A stretch of 64,000 nucleotides of DNA, from NCBI RefSeq assembly GCF_010499245.1, contig NZ_JAAGOW010000001.1, positions 2,604,001 to 2,668,000 of the forward strand. The letters are read 5' to 3'. Below are positions 15,601-23,872 of this stretch, piece by piece (the stretch's first letter is position 1; each line of letters opens with the position of its first letter). Below the pieces are notes generated by a model, which ran no database searches, was not told where the DNA came from, and saw nothing but the letters and a program-made list of their open reading frames with translations. This stretch comes from Variovorax sp. WS11 (GTDB lineage: Bacteria; Pseudomonadota; Gammaproteobacteria; Burkholderiales; Burkholderiaceae_C). Position numbers and translations under genes: made by a program.

Positions 15601-17939
15601 AGGCCGGCATGAAGCGCGCGCTGCTGTGGAGCGCCGCCGCGATGGCGGGCGGCGCGGTGGCCTTGGCCTGCATCGCGGGGATCGCGGTCTCGGTGCTCTC
15701 GCCCCAGTTGCCGGACGTCTCGGAGCTCTCCGACTACCGCCCCAAGCTGCCGCTGCGCGTCTACACCGCGGACGGCGTGCTGATCGGCGAGTTCGGCGAG
15801 GAGCGGCGCGAGCTGGTGCCCATCGCCGAGATGCCGAAGGCGCTGAAGGACGCGGTGGTGGCGGTGGAGGACGCGCGCTTCTACGCGCACCCGGGCATCG
15901 ACCTCAAAGGCCTGCTGCGCGCGGTGCTGGCCAACCTGCGGCATGGCGTGCATCAGGGTGCCTCCACCATCACGCAGCAGGTGGCGCGCAACGTCTACCT
16001 GAGCGCCGAGCGCACGCTGACGCGCAAGACGCTGGAGGCGCTGCTCGCCTTCCGGCTCGAGCAGCACCTGAGCAAGGACCAGATCCTCGAGATCTACCTG
16101 AACCAGATCTTCCTCGGCCATCGCGCCTACGGCTTCGCGGCGGCGTCGGAGCGCTACTTCGGCAAGCCTTTGAAGGACATCACGCTGGCCGAGGCCGCCA
16201 TGCTGGCCGGGCTCCCCAAGGCGCCCGGCACCAACGACCCGGTGAGCAATCCGCGCCGCGCGCGCGCCCGCCAGCTCTACGTGCTGGACCGCATGGTGGA
16301 GACCGGCGCCATCAGCGCGGCCCAGGCAGCGCAGGCCAGGCAGGAGCCGCTGCGCCTGCGCGATCCGTCCGAGCCGAAGCGCCTGCATGCCGAGCATGTG
16401 GCCGAGGCCGTGCGCCAATTGATGTATGCCCAGTACGGCGCGAGCACCTATACGCGCGGCTTCAAGGTCAGCACCTCGCTGGTGGCGACCGAGCAGGCTG
16501 CGGCCTACGAGGCGCTGCGCAAGGGCATCCTGGACTACGAGCGGCGGCAGCCCTGGCGCGGGCCCGAGCGCTTCGCCGACCTGCCTGCCGATGCGGCCGG
16601 GCTCGACGACGCGGTCGACGAAGCGCTGGCCGAGCATCCCGACAGCGGCGACGTCCTGGCCGCGGTGGTGCTGCAGGCCGATGCGAAGGAGGTGGTGGCC
16701 ACGCGCGCCAATGGCGACAGCCTGCGGATCGTGGGCGAGGGCTTGCGCCTGGCCCAGGCCGGCCTGTCGCCGCGGGCGGCGCCGAACCTGCGCGTGCGCC
16801 GCGGCGCGGTGGTTTACGTGACGAAGACGCCCAAGGGAACGTGGGAGATCACGCAGCTGCCGGAGGTCGAAGGTGCCTTCGTGTCGCTCGACCCGCGCGA
16901 CGGCGCGATCCGGGCGCTGGTGGGCGGCTTCGACTTCGGCAGGAACAAGTTCAACCATGTGACGCAGGCCTGGCGCCAGCCGGGCTCCAGCTTCAAGCCC
17001 TTCATCTATTCGGCGGCGCTGGAGAAGGGTTTCACGCCGGCCACGCTGGTCGACGATGCGCCGCTCTTCTTCGACGCCGCCACCACGGGCGGTCCGCCCT
17101 GGGAGCCCCGCAACTACGACGGCCGCTTCGAAGGCCCGATGAATTTGCGCCGCGCGCTGGAGCAGTCGAAGAACATGGTCACGATCCGCGTGCTGCAGTC
17201 GATCGGGCCGCGCTACGCGCAGGACTGGATCGGCCGCTTCGGCTTCGAGCGCGCGAAGCACCCGGCCTACCTGCCGATGGCCCTGGGCGCGGGCTCGGTC
17301 ACGCCGATGCAGATGGCGGCCGCCTATGCCGTCTTCGCCAACGGCGGCTATCGCGTGAGCCCCGCGCTGGTGACGCGCGTCACGGACCACAAAGGCCAGG
17401 TACTGGTCGAGACGCCGCCTGCGGTGCGCGACGAGACAACGCGCGCCATCCCCGAGCGCAACGCCTTCGTCGTGAGCTCGATGCTGCAGAGCGTGGTGCG
17501 CAACGGCACCGGCGCCAAGGCCTGGCAGGCCCTGAAGCGCGAGGACCTGCACGGCAAGACCGGCACCACCAACGACTCGATCGACACCTGGTTCGCGGGC
17601 TTTGCCTCGACGCGCGTGGGCGTGGCCTGGATCGGCTACGACACGCCGCGCCAGCTCGGCGTGCGCGGCGAGACCGGCGGCAGCCTGAGCCTGCCGATCT
17701 GGACCGCCTACATGCAGGCGGCGTTGCAGGGCGTGCCCGTTGCGCCGGTGCCGGTGCCGCCGGGCGTGGTGCAGGCGGAGGGCGAGTGGTACTACGACGA
17801 CTATGCGCCCGGCCGCGGCATCGCGAGCCTGGGCGTGGAGGCGAGAGCGGTGGCGCCGGCCGAAACGCTGGCCGGCGTGCCTGTAGCCGCGGTGCCGGCG
17901 CCGGAGGAACGCAGCAGCATCCTCGACCTGTTCCGCTGA
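15597..17939 (+). CDS. Bifunctional class A penicillin-binding protein (PBP1A-like)
   Basis: The 780-residue product has an N-terminal anchor and a GT51 domain (VAVEDARFYAHPG, GASTITQQVARN, RKTLEALLAFRLEQHLSK). A transpeptidase domain follows with the active-site motifs SSFK (in PGSSFKPF), SKN (in LEQSKNMVTI) and KTGTTND. It polymerises and crosslinks peptidoglycan at the outer face of the inner membrane. Its ATG overlaps the creD stop (ATGA, 15597-15600), so the two are translationally coupled, placing a murein synthase under the same envelope-stress control as creD. A second ATG at 15609 is also possible. It converges with creC, 24 bases from its end. Confidence 0.95.
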   Translation: MKAGMKRALLWSAAAMAGGAVALACIAGIAVSVLSPQLPDVSELSDYRPKLPLRVYTADGVLIGEFGEERRELVPIAEMPKALKDAVVAVEDARFYAHPGIDLKGLLRAVLANLRHGVHQGASTITQQVARNVYLSAERTLTRKTLEALLAFRLEQHLSKDQILEIYLNQIFLGHRAYGFAAASERYFGKPLKDITLAEAAMLAGLPKAPGTNDPVSNPRRARARQLYVLDRMVETGAISAAQAAQARQEPLRLRDPSEPKRLHAEHVAEAVRQLMYAQYGASTYTRGFKVSTSLVATEQAAAYEALRKGILDYERRQPWRGPERFADLPADAAGLDDAVDEALAEHPDSGDVLAAVVLQADAKEVVATRANGDSLRIVGEGLRLAQAGLSPRAAPNLRVRRGAVVYVTKTPKGTWEITQLPEVEGAFVSLDPRDGAIRALVGGFDFGRNKFNHVTQAWRQPGSSFKPFIYSAALEKGFTPATLVDDAPLFFDAATTGGPPWEPRNYDGRFEGPMNLRRALEQSKNMVTIRVLQSIGPRYAQDWIGRFGFERAKHPAYLPMALGAGSVTPMQMAAAYAVFANGGYRVSPALVTRVTDHKGQVLVETPPAVRDETTRAIPERNAFVVSSMLQSVVRNGTGAKAWQALKREDLHGKTGTTNDSIDTWFAGFASTRVGVAWIGYDTPRQLGVRGETGGSLSLPIWTAYMQAALQGVPVAPVPVPPGVVQAEGEWYYDDYAPGRGIASLGVEARAVAPAETLAGVPVAAVPAPEERSSILDLFR

Positions 17940-17963
17940 GGCGCGGCTTCGCTCACAGCTTCT

Positions 17964-19403
17964 TCAGCCGTGCGAGGCCAGCGGCAGCGTGAGCGTGGCC
18001 AGCGCGCCGCCGCGCGGCGCATTGGCGAGCTCGATGCGACCGCGGTGCAGTCCGGCGATCTCCTTGACGAAGGCCAGGCCGAGCCCGGTGCTCTTCTTCT
18101 GGCTGTGCGGCCGCGCAAGCGAATAGAACTTCTCGAAGACCTTGTCCTTGGCGTAGTCGGGAATGCCGCGGCCATGGTCGCGCACGGTGATGCGGGCCTC
18201 GCGCGCGCCGGCATGCAGGGCCAGAGCGACCTCGGCGCCGGCGGGCGAGAAGTCGATCGCGTTGTCGAGCAGGTTGCTCAGCGCGCGGCGCAGCAGGAAG
18301 GGGTCGCCCTCGACGCGGGCCTCGCCGTCGATCGCCACATGCAGGCGGATCTCGCGCGCCGCCGCCGCGCCCTGGGCGCTGGCCGCCACCTCCTGCAGCA
18401 GCGGCGCGAGCGCGACGGTCTCGCTGCGTTCCAGCGCGCGCTGGGTCTCGAGCGCAGTGAGCTCCATCATGCGGTCGACGATCTCTTGAATGCGCTGGGT
18501 CTCGCGCGTGATGTTGGCGAGGAAGCGCTCGCGCTCGGCCTGCGGCATCGAGGGCTCCTGCACCAGCTCGGCCGCGCCGCGGATGGCCGACAGCGGGCTC
18601 TTGATCTCGTGCGTGAAGGTCTGCACGTAGTCGGCCACGTAGCTGCGGCCGGTGAGCGCATCGCGCATTTCGCCGAAGCCGCTGCGCAGGGTGTCGACGG
18701 CGCGGCGCAGCATGCGGGCGAGGCTCCAGCTGCGCTGGCTGCGCAGCCAGCGCCAGTAGTCCGAGATCAGGCCGAAGGGCCGCACCAGCCAGACCGAGAC
18801 GATGAGGGCACCAACCAGCAGCGCGAAAGCCGAGCCCACGCCCACCCACAGCGTGCGGGCGCGCGCGTCCTGGACGAACTGGCCGAAGCTCTGCACCGGC
18901 TTGCCGACGCTGACCACGCCGACGATCTCGTTGTTCCAGCGCACGGGGGCGGCGGCGTACATCACCGAAGTCAGCGGATCGCCCTCGATGTCGCGCGAGG
19001 TGCGCGCGCCGTACATGCCGGCCAGGGTGCGGCTGACGTCGCTCCACTTCGAATAGTCGGCGCCGGCGTTGCGGCCCAATGAATCGAAGAGCACGCGGCC
19101 GCTGCGGTCGGTGACGTAGACGCGCAGCTCGACGCGGCTCTTGTGCAGGTTGTAGATCTGGGCGGAGAACTGGCGCGCATAGACCGAGCGGAACAGCGGC
19201 TCCAGCCGCGCGGTGTTGATGGCGCCGGCGATCACGTCCTGCTCGATCAGGCTGGCCATGAGCTGCGAGGCCTCGACCAGCGATTCCTCGGCCGACTCGC
19301 GGTAGCGCGGGTCGATGTCGGCGACCACGCGGTAGAGCAGGAAGGCGATGCCCGCCGTGTAGATCAGCAGGATGCCGATGAAGATGCGGGTTCTACGGCT
19401 CAC
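17964..19403 (-). CDS. creC: Two-component sensor histidine kinase CreC
   Basis: The 479-residue membrane kinase has an N-terminal transmembrane helix (IFIGILLIYTAGIAFLLY) and a periplasmic sensor of about 155 residues. A second helix lies near 184-208, followed by a HisKA domain with FTHEIKSPLSAIRG (phospho-acceptor H265). The HATPase region has NLLDNAIDFSP, DHGRGIP and STGLGLAFVKEI. The GTG start at 19403 overlaps the creB stop (19400-19402). The identity as CreC rests on pairing with CreB and on the nearby creD with its tag; the sensed signal is unknown here. Confidence 0.9.
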   Translation of the reverse strand: MSRRTRIFIGILLIYTAGIAFLLYRVVADIDPRYRESAEESLVEASQLMASLIEQDVIAGAINTARLEPLFRSVYARQFSAQIYNLHKSRVELRVYVTDRSGRVLFDSLGRNAGADYSKWSDVSRTLAGMYGARTSRDIEGDPLTSVMYAAAPVRWNNEIVGVVSVGKPVQSFGQFVQDARARTLWVGVGSAFALLVGALIVSVWLVRPFGLISDYWRWLRSQRSWSLARMLRRAVDTLRSGFGEMRDALTGRSYVADYVQTFTHEIKSPLSAIRGAAELVQEPSMPQAERERFLANITRETQRIQEIVDRMMELTALETQRALERSETVALAPLLQEVAASAQGAAAAREIRLHVAIDGEARVEGDPFLLRRALSNLLDNAIDFSPAGAEVALALHAGAREARITVRDHGRGIPDYAKDKVFEKFYSLARPHSQKKSTGLGLAFVKEIAGLHRGRIELANAPRGGALATLTLPLASHG

Positions 19404-20146
19404 ACGCTGGGTGGCAGTTCTTCGTTGAGCGCGTACCCGGTGCCGCGCAACGTGCGGATCGCCTCGACCTCGGGCGCGACGGCGCGCAGCTTGGCGCGCA
19501 GGGTTTTGATGTGGGCGTCGACCGTGCGGTCGAAGCTCTCGCTGGCGTCGTCCCACACGAGCTCGAGCAACTCGTCGCGCGTGAAGACGCGCCCCGGCCG
19601 CTGCACCAGCAGCTTCAGCAGCCCGTATTCGTAGCGCGAGAGCTCGAGCAGGCGGCCGTAGTAGCGGATCTGCATGCGCTCGGCATCGAGCACGAAGGGC
19701 GAGGCGGGGAGGGCCGCCGCGGGCGCGGGCGCGATGCTCGCCGAATGGCCGTTGCCGCGCCCGCTGCGCCGCAGGATGGTGCGCACGCGCGCCACCAGCT
19801 CGCGCGGCGAGAAGGGCTTGGCTACGTAGTCGTCGGCGCCCAGCTCGAGGCCCACCACGCGGTCGATCTCGTCGCTGCGCGCGGTGAGGAAGAGCATCGG
19901 CACCTCGGGCCCGCCCTGCTCGCGGTTGAGCGCCTGCAGGCGCTTGAAGAGCTCGAAGCCGTTCATGTCGGGCAGGCCCACATCGAGAATGGCCAGCGCG
20001 GGCGGCTCGGCCGCGAACTGGGCGATGGCTTCCTCGGCCGTGGCGCACCAGACGGGCACGAAGCCGTCGGTCTTGAGCACGTACTGCAGGGTGTCGGCGA
20101 TGCCGGACTCGTCTTCGGCGATCAGGATCCGCGGGTGGGAGAGCAT
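19400..20146 (-). CDS. creB: Response regulator CreB (OmpR/PhoB family)
   Basis: The 248-residue regulator has a receiver domain (ILIAEDESGIADTL with acidic pair E11/D12, phospho-acceptor D55 in AILDVGLPDMNG, and K in YVAKPFSP). A short Ala/Pro linker and a C-terminal winged helix follow (YEYGLLKLLVQRPGRVFTRDELLE, FDRTVDAHIKTLRAKL). It is followed by creC with a 4-base overlap. By family knowledge CreB binds TTCAC-N6-TTCAC, which is found upstream of creD in this window. Confidence 0.92.
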   Translation of the reverse strand: MLSHPRILIAEDESGIADTLQYVLKTDGFVPVWCATAEEAIAQFAAEPPALAILDVGLPDMNGFELFKRLQALNREQGGPEVPMLFLTARSDEIDRVVGLELGADDYVAKPFSPRELVARVRTILRRSGRGNGHSASIAPAPAAALPASPFVLDAERMQIRYYGRLLELSRYEYGLLKLLVQRPGRVFTRDELLELVWDDASESFDRTVDAHIKTLRAKLRAVAPEVEAIRTLRGTGYALNEELPPSV

Positions 20147-20227
20147 GGGGCGGATGGTAGCGGGCCGGAACCTTTGCGCGCCCGCGCGAACGAACAGGGC
20201 CTTTTTCATTTTCCGGAGACTTCCCCC

Positions 20228-21160
20228 GTGACCCCATCCGAAACCCGGGCCATCGTGAGCCTGAGCCTGCTGGCGGCCTTCGTCGACGGCGAGAAGCACG
20301 AGCGCGAGCGCGCTGAGATCAAGCGCATCGCCGAGGGCCTGTCGCAGGCCGACGGCGTGCAGCTGCCCATGCTGTATCAGGACGTTCTGATGAAGCGCGT
20401 GTCGCTGGCCTCGGTGGCCGGCGAGCTGAAGAGTTCCGATTCGCGGCAGTTGGCCTACGAGATGGCCGTTTGCGTCTGCGATGCCGACGGCACCCAATCG
20501 GAGGCCGAGCGCCTGTTCCTCGCCGACGCGCGCACGTCGCTGGGGCTGAACACGCCGGCGGCGACGCAGTTCGCGCAGCAGGCCGAGGCGATCGCCGCCG
20601 TGCCTCTGGCACCGGCTGCTGCTGTTGCCGCAACCCCCGCCATCGACGGCGCTGCGCTGGACCAGGCCATCCTCAACGCCGCGATCCTCAACGGCGCGCT
20701 GGAGCTGCTGCCGGAGACGCTTTCCACCATGGCCATCATCCCGCTGCAGATGAAGCTCGTCTATCGCATCGGCAAGGCCCATGGCTACGAGCTCGACAGC
20801 GGCCACGTGAAGGACTTCCTCGCCACCGTCGGCGTCGGCCTGACCTCGCAGTACCTGGAGCAGGCCGGCCGCAAGCTGCTGGGCGGGCTGCTCGGCAAGG
20901 TGGGCGGCGGCCTGCTCGGCGGGCTGGGCAAGCAGGCGGTGAGCTCGGGCATGAGCTTCGCGAGCACCTACGCGCTGGGCCACGTGGCGAAGCGCTACTA
21001 CGCGGGCGGACGCACGCTGTCGACGCAAATGCTGAAGGACGCTTTTGCCAGCGTGACGCAGGAGGCGCAGGGCCTGCAGACGCGCTACCTGCCGCAGATC
21101 CAGGAGAAGGCCCGCACGCTCGATGCGGGCAAGGTGCTGGCGATGGTGCGCGGCGCCTGA
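20228..21160 (+). CDS. DUF697/TerB-like hypothetical protein
   Basis: The 310-residue product has an N-terminal acidic helical part (AAFVDGEKHERERAEIKRIAE, followed by AYEMAVCVCDADGTQSEAE) resembling TerB/DUF533-like domains. A C-terminal part (STMAIIPLQMKLVYRIGKAHG, then a Gly-rich membrane-like stretch GGLLGKVGGGLLGGLGK) is typical of the DUF697 family. It is probably membrane associated. The GTG start at 20228 is chosen because a GGAG precedes it; there is no better ATG. It is divergent from creB with an 81-base gap. Function unknown. Confidence 0.75.
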   Translation: MTPSETRAIVSLSLLAAFVDGEKHERERAEIKRIAEGLSQADGVQLPMLYQDVLMKRVSLASVAGELKSSDSRQLAYEMAVCVCDADGTQSEAERLFLADARTSLGLNTPAATQFAQQAEAIAAVPLAPAAAVAATPAIDGAALDQAILNAAILNGALELLPETLSTMAIIPLQMKLVYRIGKAHGYELDSGHVKDFLATVGVGLTSQYLEQAGRKLLGGLLGKVGGGLLGGLGKQAVSSGMSFASTYALGHVAKRYYAGGRTLSTQMLKDAFASVTQEAQGLQTRYLPQIQEKARTLDAGKVLAMVRGA

Positions 21161-21232
21161 CCCGCACACATGTTTTCTCCCAGGTTGCGGCGCACAGTGC
21201 GGGCAGGTGCAAGCGCACCGCGGAAGAACCCC

Positions 21233-21850
21233 ATGCCTGCGAATCCCTTCATCGCCGACGCTGCCCGCCCGGGGCATCTGCTGTGTGCTCCTGCGCTGGC
21301 GCTGCCGGCAGCGCGCATGACCGTGAGCGTGCAGCAGGCGCGCCTGGGCCAGGCACTGGACGCTGCGATGCAGCGCTTCGATGCGGACGTGCGGGACGTG
21401 GTGGCGGCGCGCGGCCGGGCGGGCAGCTTCGCCTCGGCCGCCACGTTGATCGACATCCGGGCCTTCGGCTGGAAGGCGCTGGAGCGCTATGGCGACGAGG
21501 CGGCGGTGCTGCTCGACGCCGGTCCGGCCGCGCCGCAGGCGGGCTTCAACGACGCCGAGGTGGCCCGGCTGCTGGATGCGGTGACCGATCACTTGATGGC
21601 GCTCAACAGCAACGCCACGGGATGCCTGCGCGAGGCGGCGCGCGCGATCGACATGAGCTCGCTGCTTCCCGGTCTCGAGGACGAGCTGTTCGCGACGCTC
21701 GTGCGCTGCGCCGGGCGGCTGGCGACCGTGCTCTCCGCGCGCACGGCGGCGCCGGAGGCGGTCGCCGCGCCGAGTGCATTCGAATGGTTGCAGGCAACGG
21801 GCCGCCGCTGGGTGCGGCGGCTGGGCGACGGCAGGAGTTTCTCGCGCTGA
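21233..21850 (+). CDS. Hypothetical protein
   Basis: This 205-residue protein is predicted to be mainly alpha-helical and soluble, with no signal peptide or known motif. The ATG at 21233 has GGAAGA seven bases upstream, better than the ATG at 21170. Segments such as QARLGQALDAAMQRFDADVRD and LLDAVTDHLMALNSNATGCLR do not match a family I recognise. It follows the DUF697 gene by 72 bases on the same strand and faces the methyltransferase gene tail to tail. Confidence 0.65.
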   Translation: MPANPFIADAARPGHLLCAPALALPAARMTVSVQQARLGQALDAAMQRFDADVRDVVAARGRAGSFASAATLIDIRAFGWKALERYGDEAAVLLDAGPAAPQAGFNDAEVARLLDAVTDHLMALNSNATGCLREAARAIDMSSLLPGLEDELFATLVRCAGRLATVLSARTAAPEAVAAPSAFEWLQATGRRWVRRLGDGRSFSR

Positions 21851-21860
21851 CGCCGGGCCT

Positions 21861-22634
21861 TCAGGTCTGGTGCAGGTCGAAGCAGCAACCCGCGTAGTAC
21901 GGCTTGTCGCCACCATCCACGAAGGGCACCTCGATCGGCTTGCCCTCGTTGCGCCAGGCGTCGCGCCGCTTGTAGCCCGACTCCGCCAGCTCGGCCAGCA
22001 GCTGGTCGTGGTGCTGGATGCGGTAGGGACAGACGGCGAAGCCGATGCTGTTGAGCGTGTAGAGCGTGCGCTCCGGATGCACGGCCGTGGTGTTCAGCAC
22101 GATGCGCCGCGGCTTGACCGGCAGCGCCGCGATGATCTCGGAGATGCGCTGCGGCAGGTATTGCAGGCTGCCCGAGGCGTAGAGCACGTCATAGCCGCTC
22201 GCGTCCCGGAAGTCGGTGCTGAAGCTCAGCTGCGCGGTGGCTTCGCGCTGCACCGCGAGTTCGCGGCCGGTCTTGACCACGGTGGGCACGTCGCAGACCG
22301 TCCAGCGCAGGTCGGCCGGGTAGTTGAGCATGCGGCGAAAGGCGTAGTACTTGATGCCGACGTGGCCGCCCAGGTCGAAGACGCTGCGCATGCCGTCGTC
22401 CAGCGCGCGGCCGATCCAGAACAGGCCTGGATAGTCGTAGAAGGCGACCTGATGGCTGTAGAAGGCGTCCGCCGGGGCGTTGTCGTAGCCGACGGCCTTG
22501 GAGGGCGGCGCACCGGCCTCGGCGGCGGCGAAGCTGTCGAAGGAGCCCATGAAGAGGTTTTCCTCCCGGTTCTCCAGGAATTTGCGCCGGTAGGCGGCTT
22601 CACGGACCGACGGGGGAAGAAGACTCGAAAGCAT
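21861..22634 (-). CDS. TIGR04325-type methyltransferase-like protein
   Basis: The 257-residue product contains FDLGGHVGIKYYAFRRML, a SAM-binding-type glycine motif. YDVLYASGSLQYLPQ and RRIVLNTTAVHPERTLYTL follow, an arrangement I recognise from the putative methyltransferase family often found in surface polysaccharide gene sets. No polysaccharide genes are adjacent here. The ATG at 22634 has AAGGG upstream; a longer start at 22694 lacks support. Substrate unknown. Confidence 0.8.
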   Translation of the reverse strand: MLSSLLPPSVREAAYRRKFLENREENLFMGSFDSFAAAEAGAPPSKAVGYDNAPADAFYSHQVAFYDYPGLFWIGRALDDGMRSVFDLGGHVGIKYYAFRRMLNYPADLRWTVCDVPTVVKTGRELAVQREATAQLSFSTDFRDASGYDVLYASGSLQYLPQRISEIIAALPVKPRRIVLNTTAVHPERTLYTLNSIGFAVCPYRIQHHDQLLAELAESGYKRRDAWRNEGKPIEVPFVDGGDKPYYAGCCFDLHQT

Positions 22635-22748
22635 GGGAGCCCTTTGCCTTTGTGTTGAATGCAACTGCAGCGCGCATTTTGCACTTTGAAACAAAGGTAT
22701 TCAATAGTTTCGATGGCCGGCAAGGGGCCGCCGGCGGGCCGCGGGCGG

Positions 22749-22943
22749 CTAATCGACCCGGTAGCCGGCGTTCTCGATGGCCAGTGCGAGGTCCTGGCGC
22801 GGCTGCGTACTCAACACGTCGACATGGCCGGTCTCGAGGTCCACGGTGACCTGCGCTTTGGGATCGACCGCCTGCACCGCGTTCTGGACGGCGGTGACGC
22901 AGTGGTTGCAGCTCATGCCCGATACCTGGAATTTCTGGCTCAT
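22749..22943 (-). CDS. copZ: CopZ-like copper chaperone (heavy-metal-associated domain)
   Basis: The 64-residue protein is a single HMA domain with the metal site GMSCNHC (residues 9-15) and the typical betaalphabeta-betaalphabeta length. It binds Cu(I) through the two cysteines and delivers it to P-type ATPases or regulators. The ATG at 22943 has AAGGAGC upstream, which decides against a longer in-frame start at 23054. No copper ATPase or CueR-like regulator is adjacent, so it stands alone here. Confidence 0.9.
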   Translation of the reverse strand: MSQKFQVSGMSCNHCVTAVQNAVQAVDPKAQVTVDLETGHVDVLSTQPRQDLALAIENAGYRVD

Positions 22944-23182
22944 CGTTGCTCCTTCAGGGGGTTGAAGCGCCAGTGTCGACTCTGCCACGGTGTCGATGTC
23001 AAGGTCGATGGCATCGCACATCTGCTGAAGGGTAAATGCCGGTCCGGCAGGCACTGGGGAACCGCGGCGCGCAGGCCGCTGTCGTATCCTCGTGGCCGCT
23101 AGTCACCCCCACGGCCCCTGCGTTTGCGGACTGAGGGTGTGTCCCCAAGCCCCTCCCTCGGCTTTCCTTTTTTTCCTCATTC

Positions 23183-23872
23183 ATGCGAATCCTCCTGGTC
23201 GAAGACGATGCCGTGCTGCGCGGCGTGATGCTGCGCAGCCTCGGCGATGCGGGCCACCGCGTCGACGTGGCGGCCAACGCCGAGGACGCGGACCACCTCT
23301 GGCGCGTGCAGTTGTTCGATGCGGTGCTGCTCGACCTCAGCCTGCCCGCCACCGCCAGCGAGACCAGCGGCCTGGCGAGCGGGTTGACCGTGCTGCGCCA
23401 TGCGCGTGCGCGCGGCGACCGCACGCCGGTGCTGGTGCTGACGGCGCGCGACCGCACCGAGGAGCGCATCGCCGGGCTCGATGCGGGCGCCGACGACTAT
23501 CTCGGCAAGCCCTTCGACCTGGCCGAAGTCGAGGCTCGCCTGCGTGCCCTGGTGCGGCGCGCGCAGGGCACCGAGGACATCGCGACGCTGGGCCAGCTCA
23601 AGCTCGATCGCAAGGCGCGCCGCTTCGCAGTGGCCGGCGCGCCCCTGGACCTGCCGGCGCGCGAGTTCGAGGTGCTGTGGGAGCTGATGAGCCCGCCGGG
23701 CCGCACCGTGAGCAAGCGGGCGCTGTCCGACAAGCTCTCCACCTTCGACGAGTCGCTGGGCGACAACGCACTGGAGGCCTTCATCTCGCGCCTGCGCAAG
23801 AAGCTGGTCGGCAGCGGCGCGGCCATCCGCACGCTGCGGGGGATCGGCTACCTGCTGGAAGCGGCGGTGTGA
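23183..23872 (+). CDS. Response regulator, OmpR family (TctD/QseB-like)
   Basis: The 229-residue product has a receiver domain with acidic pair D8/D9 and phospho-acceptor D51 (VLLDLSLP). An atypical insertion (ATASETSGLASGLTVLR) lies after the phosphorylation strand, and GKPFD carries the conserved Lys. The C-terminal winged helix reads EFEVLWELMSPPGRTVSKRAL and LEAFISRLRKKL. The leader before the ATG is a pyrimidine-rich stretch (TTTCCTTTTTTTCCTCATTC) with no Shine-Dalgarno sequence, which is unusual next to the other genes here. It is coupled to the downstream kinase. Confidence 0.92.
   Translation: MRILLVEDDAVLRGVMLRSLGDAGHRVDVAANAEDADHLWRVQLFDAVLLDLSLPATASETSGLASGLTVLRHARARGDRTPVLVLTARDRTEERIAGLDAGADDYLGKPFDLAEVEARLRALVRRAQGTEDIATLGQLKLDRKARRFAVAGAPLDLPAREFEVLWELMSPPGRTVSKRALSDKLSTFDESLGDNALEAFISRLRKKLVGSGAAIRTLRGIGYLLEAAV

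Noticed and set aside
15450..17552. Minus-strand 700-codon frame opposite the penicillin-binding protein
   Set aside because: It is antisense to clear GT51 and transpeptidase motifs and reads as His/Arg/Gln-rich filler.
20147..21916. Long upstream extension of the creB frame
   Set aside because: It would cover the divergent DUF697 and hypothetical genes; the receiver domain starts normally at MLSHPRILIAEDE (20146).
22960..23020. MerR/CueR-type promoter upstream of the copper chaperone (TTGACA with a 19-bp spacer on the minus strand)
   Set aside because: The -10 candidate GACACT is poor and the internal dyad is weak; no MerR gene is adjacent. Too uncertain to list as a feature.
22944..23054. 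Longer start for the copper chaperone (MPAGPAFTLQQM...)
   Set aside because: AAGGAGC directly before the ATG at 22943 and the normal HMA length argue for the short form.
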